From: Xenorhabdus cabanillasii | GTDB taxonomy: Bacteria > Pseudomonadota > Gammaproteobacteria > Enterobacterales > Enterobacteriaceae | Assembly (NCBI RefSeq): GCF_003386665.1 | Contig: NZ_QTUB01000001.1 | Coordinates: 2,418,001-2,482,000, forward strand | Direction of reading: 5' to 3' | Length of the DNA stretch: 64,000 nt | Part shown: positions 57,970 through 64,000 of the stretch, piece by piece | Numbering within the stretch: the stretch's first letter is position 1 | Layout: every line of letters begins with the position of its first letter | Made by a program: the position numbers and the translations under genes | Notes under the pieces: model-generated | The model's input: only the letters and a program-made list of their open reading frames with translations | Told to the model about the DNA's origin: nothing | Databases searched by the model: none

Positions 57970-58723
57970 ATGAAGTATCGTCTGAGCGGGGTTGCTCTTA
58001 CTGCTGTATTACTGATGGGATGCGCGAGTTCATTGAATACGAATGAACAGGGGCGCTCTGATCCGCTGGAAGGGTTCAACCGCACCATGTTCAACTTTAA
58101 CTATAATGTTCTCGATCCTTATATACTACGGCCTGTCGCAGTAGCCTGGCGTGATTATGTGCCAATGCCTGCACGAAACGGTATTGGTAACTTCACGAGC
58201 AACCTTGAAGAGCCCGCCAGTATGGTTAATAGCTTTCTGCGTGGTGATATCAACGAAGGTGCGAAGCATTTTAATCGGTTCTTTTTGAATACTATTCTGG
58301 GTATGGGGGGCCTTATTGATGTTGCTTCAATGGCGAACCCTAAACTGGCAAAACAGGATCCAATGCGTTTTGGTAGTACGTTAGGGTACTATAAAGTTGG
58401 TTATGGCCCTTATGTTGTTTTTACCGGGTTATGGCAGTTTTACTGCACGTGATGAAGGGGGAAATTTAGCAGATATGACTTACCCTGTTTTAAGCTATCT
58501 CACGCCTTGGATGTCTGTAGGAAAATGGGTATTTCAGGGTATTGAAACCCGGGCGCGTTTATTGGATTCAGATGGCTTAATGAAAAACTCTTCAGATCCG
58601 TATCTGATGCTGCGTGAGGCTTATTTCCAACGTCATGACTTTTTGGCTAATGGCGGTAAGCTGACGCCAGAAGAAAACCCGAATGCTGCTGCTATTCAGG
58701 ATGAACTGGATTCTATCGACTGA
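57970..58723 (+). pseudogene. mlaA: MlaA (VacJ) outer-membrane lipoprotein, frameshifted
   Basis: MlaA removes misplaced phospholipids from the outer leaflet and passes them to the Mla system. The first frame starts MKYRLSGVALTAVLLMGCAS (lipobox Cys18) and includes SDPLEGFNRTMFNFNYNVLD and NTILGMGGLIDVASMANPKL, ending YYKVGYGPYVVF. Another frame continues LPGYGSFTARDEGGNLADMT, GIETRARLLDSDGLMKNSSD, EAYFQRHDFLANGGKLTPEE. The break is a run of five T (58418-58422) where four would restore the protein. All else is intact, so this may be a sequence error or a very recent mutation. Confidence 0.92.
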
Positions 58724-58740
58724 TTTTATAGAGAGATTAA

Positions 58741-58767
58741 AAAAGGATAGCTTAGGCTATCCTTTTT
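58741..58767. terminator. Bidirectional terminator between mlaA and fadL
   Basis: AAAAAGGATAGC-ttag-GCTATCCTTTTTT, a symmetric hairpin with A and T tracts, serving both convergent genes. Confidence 0.9.
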
Positions 58768-58784
58768 TAGATCATGGAAGATGA

Positions 58785-60128
58785 TTAGAATGTGTAGTTA
58801 AGGCCCACACCAAACAGCCATGCAGTTCCTTTTGAATCAAACTCGTAAGTCTGGTTTAGAGGTGGTTTGGCACCTTCTTTCAGTTGTTCACTAACATGTA
58901 CTTTCTTACCACGCATATAGGAAACTCCAACATCTACAGAAGTATCTTTATTAAATGCGTAAGTCGTTCCTGCACTTAACCAGAAGCGATTTTGGTCTGG
59001 AATGGAGATAGAACGATTTTTGGCAGGTACAGGGCTTTCATCGAAAGCGATACCAGTACGGAAAGTCCAGTTATCGTCATGGTAGTAAGTTGTTCCTAAT
59101 GAGACACGGTAAGCATTACGGAAACCTTCATGTTTCTCAAATGCAACTTGACCTGTATCATTTCGTGTTGCTTTTAATTCCTTGAATTCGTTCCAACCTG
59201 TATATAGGAAGCTATAGTGGATTGCCCATTGTGGTGCCACACGGTTATAACCCGATAATTCCCACATATCAGGCAAATTCAAATCCAATTTACCTTTAAC
59301 TGTCTTTCCGTTGGTTCCATTCTCAAACAGAGATGGTATATATGGTAAATCGCTGCTGTAATCTCCTCTTTTGAATTTAACCTTAACTTTTGAGCGGTAG
59401 GTCAGGCTATAGCGGTTATTTTCGTCATATTGATATAGTAGCCCGGCATTCCAACCATAACCCCAATCTTTTCCTTCTAAACGGGCTGCTTCTGCGGTTG
59501 TTGGGATATCATATTTCCCTCCAGATATTCTTTTTAACAATGGTCCGACTTCACCCATATGGCGAATAATTTCAGCATCAGCATAAACTGCATTCACACC
59601 TAAACCAAAACTGAACTGATCATTCAGCTTATATGCACCGCCCAGATTAAAGTTCACCGTCTTGAGCGAGGTCTTCCCACCAAGCGAACCCGCAGTATAG
59701 TTATTACTGAAATTTGTGGCTAAGCCAAAGTTACTCGTGGCTGATGCACCAACAAACCATTGTTCAGTGATTGGTGTAATAAAATGCAGGTTTGGTATCG
59801 GAGCATTTGGCGCAATATTTTTTGCATCAGTGCTGTTGTATGTTTTAGTTGCCGGGTTAGGAATTGGAGATCTGCCCGTAATATCAACACTTGGTTTGAC
59901 GTAAATAAGGCCGCCAGAAAATGATGGACGATCAAATAGGGTCATTGCTGCAGGGTTGCGGCTACCTTCAGAAGCATCTTCTGCAACGACCCCTGCTCCA
60001 GAAAATGCTCGGCCTAGTCCTGATGATGAATATTCATTCAATTGAAAACCGGCAGCACTAGCGTTGGATGAAATAATTGCAACCGCCACTGCTAATGCTG
60101 AACGTGTAAATAGGTTTTTCTGGTTCAT
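58785..60128 (-). CDS. fadL: Long-chain fatty acid outer-membrane transporter FadL
   Basis: FadL is a 14-strand barrel that brings long-chain fatty acids across the outer membrane. The protein (447 aa from the ATG at 60128, [20 protein letters not shown]) has a signal peptide cleaved before [20 protein letters not shown], the hatch motif [18 protein letters not shown] and a C-terminal aromatic YTF. Fits the family in length. Convergent to mlaA, as in E. coli. Confidence 0.95.
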   Translation of the reverse strand: MNQKNLFTRSALAVAVAIISSNASAAGFQLNEYSSSGLGRAFSGAGVVAEDASEGSRNPAAMTLFDRPSFSGGLIYVKPSVDITGRSPIPNPATKTYNSTDAKNIAPNAPIPNLHFITPITEQWFVGASATSNFGLATNFSNNYTAGSLGGKTSLKTVNFNLGGAYKLNDQFSFGLGVNAVYADAEIIRHMGEVGPLLKRISGGKYDIPTTAEAARLEGKDWGYGWNAGLLYQYDENNRYSLTYRSKVKVKFKRGDYSSDLPYIPSLFENGTNGKTVKGKLDLNLPDMWELSGYNRVAPQWAIHYSFLYTGWNEFKELKATRNDTGQVAFEKHEGFRNAYRVSLGTTYYHDDNWTFRTGIAFDESPVPAKNRSISIPDQNRFWLSAGTTYAFNKDTSVDVGVSYMRGKKVHVSEQLKEGAKPPLNQTYEFDSKGTAWLFGVGLNYTF

Positions 60129-60215
60129 AACCAAAACCTCATTGTTTAATTATTATTTAACATGCTACTCAATGTAGCTGAGAGCGCGGAATTGTAGAGT
60201 CAGTTTATCATAATG

Positions 60216-60233
60216 ACAAATCAGACCAGTGTG
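60216..60233 (-). promoter_or_regulatory. Candidate FadR site upstream of fadL
   Basis: On the minus strand ACTGGTCTGATTTGT, with the strong left half (CTGGTC) of the FadR consensus and a weaker right half. FadR controls fadL in relatives. It lies ~90 bp before the fadL start. Confidence 0.45.
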
Positions 60234-60481
60234 GGAAGTATAGGCCCGATATCATAATGTGTTGCAAGAATGTTTTTAAAATATGATGAAATTGATTACA
60301 GAAATGGGACTTGCTTAACAAAAAAGAGACAACTCAGATTGATAAATTGTAAATAAAAGACCTTTGGCATGCTGAGATCAATAAATAGTGAGATAAATGA
60401 TATTAAACAGTGTAATTACTGGTTATCCAAGGAAAAGATAACGTAAAATCGGTCGCAGATTTTCATAGTCGGAGAAATAAA

Positions 60482-60619
60482 ATGACTGATGCAATTAAAC
60501 GTTGTGATGCAGAAGAAACTACCGCCTGTTGCTGTGTCGATGATGTATTGTAACTGACAGTGGAGCTTACGTTTAGTTATCAGGCAGAAGTAATGATATT
60601 CCGGTCAGGATTGCGTTAG
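60482..60619 (+). pseudogene. yfcZ: yfcZ remnant (internal deletion)
   Basis: The frame reads MTDAIKRCDAEETTACCCVD DVL, a TAA at 60551, then, in the same frame, LTVELTFSYQAEVMIFRSGL R and stop. These match the N-terminal Cys cluster and the C-terminal strand of the ~94-aa YfcZ/YiiS family (VCCCMDVG ... DIDFTFACEAEMLIFQLG). About 50 central residues are gone. yfcZ lies at this place, between fadL and fadI, in E. coli. The rest of the 60130-60917 gap has only the FadR-like sites. Confidence 0.82.
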
Positions 60620-60840
60620 TTTTATCTTGAGTCAAAGTTTTGGGCAACTGTTTTCCACTGTAGTCTAAAGCAGTAGAAAAACTGACTCTTATCTGTGGGA
60701 ATAAATGATTATTTCTTTATCTTTTCTTCACATGCTATCTGTTCAAGTTGTGTAGATTATAAATATATTAAAGTTGCGTTTGCTCGCATTTTTAGTTTAT
60801 TCCTGTTTGCTATTCTCAAACATTGCGTTAACAATGCTTC

Positions 60841-60857
60841 ATCAGGTCTGACCTCTT
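60841..60857 (+). promoter_or_regulatory. Candidate FadR operator upstream of fadI
   Basis: ATCAGGTCTGACCTCTT contains the palindrome AGGTCtGACCT, close to the FadR core TGGTCnGACCA. It lies 60 bp before fadI, where FadR represses in relatives; long-chain acyl-CoA would release it. Confidence 0.6.
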
Positions 60858-60917
60858 ATGAGGTGAGTAAATATTTTTAATCAATTGATTTATTTAATGA
60901 TTATTTCAGGAGTTGCT

Positions 60918-62228
60918 ATGAGTCGTTCTTCAACAAAAGTGGCACAACAAAAGGAACGAGTGGCTATTGTCAGTGGGTTGCGCCTTCCTTTTGCGAAACA
61001 GGCGACTAACTACCACGGTATTCCGGCTGTTGATTTAGGAAAAGCTGTTGTCAGTGAGTTGGTTATCAGAAGTGGGCTGCCACCAGAGAAGATCGACCAA
61101 TTGGTTTTTGGGCAAGTTGTTCAAATGCCGGAAGCACCGAATATTGCAAGGGAAATCGTATTAGGTGCTGGCTTAAGTGTCAGTACAGATGCGTATAGCG
61201 TTTCCCGGGCCTGTGCGACCAGTTTTCAGGCAATAGCGAATGTAGCAGAAAGCATTATGGCCGGGACAGTGAATGTGGGGATCGCGGGTGGTGCTGATTC
61301 TTCTTCAGTCTTGCCAATCGGGGTAACCAAATCATTGGCTCGCACGCTGGTTGATATGAACAAAGCTAAAAGCCTGTCACAACGCCTTAAATTACTTAGT
61401 AAATTGAAGTTAAAAGATTTACTGCCTGTATCACCTGCTGTTGCTGAGTATTCAACGGGGTTACGAATGGGAGATACGGCTGAGCAAATGGCGAAAACCT
61501 ATCATATCAGTCGTAAAGAGCAGGACGAATTGGCTCACCGTTCTCATGTATTAGCTGCTAAAGCCTGGGAACAGGGATTATTGCGTAATGAAGTGATATC
61601 AGCACATTTTCCGCCATACCATGAATCTCTGCTGGAAGATAATAATATCCGAAAAAATTCAGAACTCACCTCTTACACTAAATTGCGTCCTGCCTTTGAC
61701 CGCAAATATGGTTCAGTAACTGCCGCGAATAGTACACCGCTGACGGATGGTGCGGCGGCGGTTATTTTGATGAGTGAATCTGCGGCTAAAGAGCTTGGTA
61801 TGACTCCGTTAGGTTATTTACGCAGTTACGCCTTCTCAGCAATTGATGTTTGGCAGGATATGTTATTGGGGCCATCTTATGCGACTCCGTTGGCGTTGGA
61901 CAGAGCTGGTATTACTTTGAATGAACTTTCGCTCATAGATATGCATGAAGCGTTTGCTGCCCAAACCCTCACGAATTTAAAAATGTTTGCCAGTGACAAG
62001 TTTGCCCGCGAGAAATTAGGGCGCTCTCAGGCAATTGGTGAAGTGGATATGGATAAATTCAATGTATTGGGCGGTTCAATTGCTTATGGTCATCCGTTTG
62101 CTGCGACTGGGGCCAGAATGGTGACTCAGACACTGAATGAGTTGCGCCGTCGTGGTGGTGGGCTTGGATTGACAACAGCTTGTGCTGCCGGTGGATTGGG
62201 TGCAGCGATGGTATTGGAGGTAGAATAA
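60918..62228 (+). CDS. fadI: 3-ketoacyl-CoA thiolase FadI
   Basis: FadI is the thiolase of the FadIJ beta-oxidation complex, which in E. coli is important in anaerobic growth. The 436-aa protein has the nucleophile Cys99 in [36 protein letters not shown], and the C-terminal [20 protein letters not shown] and [15 protein letters not shown] with the second catalytic Cys and His. I use the ATG at 60918 after AGGAG; a TTG start 11 codons earlier is unlikely. Its stop overlaps the fadJ start. Confidence 0.95.
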   Translation: MSRSSTKVAQQKERVAIVSGLRLPFAKQATNYHGIPAVDLGKAVVSELVIRSGLPPEKIDQLVFGQVVQMPEAPNIAREIVLGAGLSVSTDAYSVSRACATSFQAIANVAESIMAGTVNVGIAGGADSSSVLPIGVTKSLARTLVDMNKAKSLSQRLKLLSKLKLKDLLPVSPAVAEYSTGLRMGDTAEQMAKTYHISRKEQDELAHRSHVLAAKAWEQGLLRNEVISAHFPPYHESLLEDNNIRKNSELTSYTKLRPAFDRKYGSVTAANSTPLTDGAAAVILMSESAAKELGMTPLGYLRSYAFSAIDVWQDMLLGPSYATPLALDRAGITLNELSLIDMHEAFAAQTLTNLKMFASDKFAREKLGRSQAIGEVDMDKFNVLGGSIAYGHPFAATGARMVTQTLNELRRRGGGLGLTTACAAGGLGAAMVLEVE

Positions 62229-64000
62229 TGGCTCAGGCTGAAAAAGAAACAATCATGTCAGAGACACAATCGGTATTCAGTTTTTCTGTCAGAGATGACA
62301 AGATTGGTGTTATTACTATTGATGTCCCGGGTGAGAAGGTCAACACGCTGAAAGCGGAGTTTGTTGAACAATTTTTGACAGTTTTTGAGAAGGCACAACA
62401 AGTTTCCGGCTTAAAAGGTTTGGTCATTGTGTCCGGCAAACCCGATACATTTATCGCTGGCGCAGATATCACTATGATCGCAGGCTGCCAAACTCAACAA
62501 GAAGCAACGAAATTGGCTGAAAAAGGTCAGGAATTGTTTGCCCGGATTGCCAATTATTCTTTACCGATTGTTGCCGCCATTCATGGTGCATGCCTGGGGG
62601 GCGGGCTGGAGTTAGCATTAGCCTGCCATGCGCGTGTTTGTTCTCTGGATGATAAGACCCGTCTTGGTTTACCGGAAGTGCAGCTCGGGTTATTACCCGG
62701 TTCGGGGGGAACTCAGCGATTACCTCGTCTGATAGGTGTCAGCTCTGCTTTGGATATGATGCTGACAGGCCGCCAGCTGAAGGCAAATCAGGCAAAACGT
62801 CTGGGCGTTGTAGATGATGCGGTTCCCTTGGATATTTTGCTGGATGTCGCTGTTCAATATGTCAAAAAAGGAATAATTAAGCGTAAGCCGTTAGCATGGT
62901 CACAGCGTTTGTTGGCAAGTGCCTTGGGCAGGCCACTGTTGTTTCAGATGGTTCAACAAAAAACACGGGCAAAAACTCACGGTCATTATCCGGCACCAGA
63001 GCGGATTATTGATGTCGTTCGTACCGGACTGGAGAAAGGGCAAAAGACGGGTTTTCGGGCGGAGGCCAAAGCATTTGGTGAACTGGCTATGTCGCCAGAA
63101 TCGGAAGCATTGCGTAGCCTGTTTTTTGCCGCTACTTCATTAAAAAACGAAACGGGTTCTTCAGAACAGCCAGCTAAGATCAAACATGTTGGGATTTTGG
63201 GTGGTGGTTTGATGGGGGGCGGAATTGCCAGTGTTACTGCAACTCGCGGTAATTTACCTGTTCGTATCAAAGATATTAATGAAAAAGGTATCAATCAGGC
63301 GCTTAAATATACATGGGATCTGCTTTCTAAACGAGTCAAACAACGGCGTTTGAAACCGTTGGAGTGTTCCCGTCAGATGTCTCTGCTTTCCGGATCAACT
63401 GATTATATTGGTTTTAAACAAGCTGATATCGTGGTAGAAGCCGTGTTTGAAGATCTGGTACTGAAACGTAAAATGGTTTCAGAAATTGAGACACACACAA
63501 AACCGGAAACTATTTTCGCCTCCAACACCTCTTCATTGCCAATTCACCAAATTGCAGAGGTTGCTAAACGCCCAGAGCAAGTTATCGGTCTCCACTATTT
63601 CAGTCCGGTTGATAAAATGCCGTTGGTGGAAGTGATCCCGCATGCAGGAACCAGTGAAAAAACAATTGCGACGGCGGTAGCGCTGGCGAAAAAACAGGGT
63701 AAAACAGCGATTGTTGTTGGTGATAAAGCAGGGTTCTATGTTAACCGAATTTTATCCCCTTATATCAATGAAGCAGGTTATTGTTTGGTAGAAGGTGAAC
63801 CTGTTAACCATATCGATAAAGCTTTGGTTGATTTTGGTTTCCCGATTGGGCCAATCAATTTGCTGGATGAAGTTGGTATTGATGTTGGAACAAAAATAAT
63901 TCCTGTCCTGGTAGAGCAGTTAGGTCGCCGATTTACTCCACCGGCAATTCTGGATGCAGTATTGAATGACAACCGTAAAGGCAAGAAAAACGGCCGGGGG
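62228..64000 (+). CDS. fadJ: FadJ multifunctional beta-oxidation alpha subunit (runs off the window)
   Basis: FadJ has enoyl-CoA hydratase and 3-hydroxyacyl-CoA dehydrogenase activities. The visible 591 residues include the hydratase part ([60 protein letters not shown] with both catalytic Glu) and the NAD-binding part ([57 protein letters not shown]). About 120-140 residues of the C-terminus lie beyond base 64000. The ATG overlaps the fadI stop, so the two are translationally coupled. Confidence 0.95.
   Translation, partial: MAQAEKETIMSETQSVFSFSVRDDKIGVITIDVPGEKVNTLKAEFVEQFLTVFEKAQQVSGLKGLVIVSGKPDTFIAGADITMIAGCQTQQEATKLAEKGQELFARIANYSLPIVAAIHGACLGGGLELALACHARVCSLDDKTRLGLPEVQLGLLPGSGGTQRLPRLIGVSSALDMMLTGRQLKANQAKRLGVVDDAVPLDILLDVAVQYVKKGIIKRKPLAWSQRLLASALGRPLLFQMVQQKTRAKTHGHYPAPERIIDVVRTGLEKGQKTGFRAEAKAFGELAMSPESEALRSLFFAATSLKNETGSSEQPAKIKHVGILGGGLMGGGIASVTATRGNLPVRIKDINEKGINQALKYTWDLLSKRVKQRRLKPLECSRQMSLLSGSTDYIGFKQADIVVEAVFEDLVLKRKMVSEIETHTKPETIFASNTSSLPIHQIAEVAKRPEQVIGLHYFSPVDKMPLVEVIPHAGTSEKTIATAVALAKKQGKTAIVVGDKAGFYVNRILSPYINEAGYCLVEGEPVNHIDKALVDFGFPIGPINLLDEVGIDVGTKIIPVLVEQLGRRFTPPAILDAVLNDNRKGKKNGRG

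Overview
The window looks like a chromosomal segment of an entomopathogenic member of the Morganellaceae, most likely Photorhabdus (Xenorhabdus is the main alternative). This rests on AT-rich DNA, housekeeping proteins very close to enterobacterial ones, a DUF1240-type membrane protein, an AidA/PixA-like inclusion-protein relic, a stand-alone NRPS and a family of dispersed intergenic repeats. Species level cannot be decided by reading alone.

The backbone follows the E. coli order of the 52-55 min region: ypeA-yfeY-cysTWA-cysM, crr-ptsI-ptsH, cysK-cysZ-zipA-ligA, nupC, ypeB, two tRNA-Ala, gltX, a Val/Lys tRNA cluster, tRNA-Arg(CCU), mlaA, fadL, a yfcZ relic, fadI-fadJ. Accessory DNA sits at the joints. 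(1) 1-2640 holds prophage debris: a tail fibre, a DUF1240 protein and an integrase N-terminus. (2) 8.8-13.1 kb, between cysM and crr, holds a decayed acyl-CoA dehydrogenase and a C-A-T NRPS module whose binding-pocket residues read as asparagine-type. (3) 23.6-26.8 kb holds a VOC protein, a broken MATE transporter and an orphan 419-aa protein. (4) 29.9-33.4 kb holds ald2-like/mtnA/mtnK, the gene set of the methylthioadenosine 'DHAP shunt', plus a Cys-cluster protein. (5) 33.8-42.6 kb is a decaying region with a frameshifted PEP-mutase-like gene, a GT9 glycosyltransferase, IS1 and IS5-type relics, a ClpP paralogue with Asn at the usual catalytic Asp, a nonsense-mutated GNAT, an MFS gene cut by IS30, and an inclusion-protein gene split by IS630. 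(6) 42.6-57.5 kb is a scrambled prophage beside tRNA-Arg: an orphan truncated type III Mod in a repeat-bounded cassette, holin/endolysin/Rz/Rz1, two terminase small-subunit relics, a septoil-knot-like secreted protein, an ISAs1 copy, ORF6N antirepressor, toxin-antitoxin pair, tail relics, P4/P22-type regulatory genes and a twice-frameshifted integrase.

The sulfur genes form one functional theme: CysTWA/CysZ import sulfate, CysK/CysM make cysteine, and MtnK/MtnA/Ald2 recover the carbon of the methionine by-product 5-methylthioribose. The fatty-acid genes at the right edge (fadL, fadI, fadJ) form another and carry FadR-like sites. At least ten genes are broken, many at homopolymer runs, so either pseudogenization is advanced or the assembly carries indel errors. 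No CRISPR array, rRNA or replication origin was seen.
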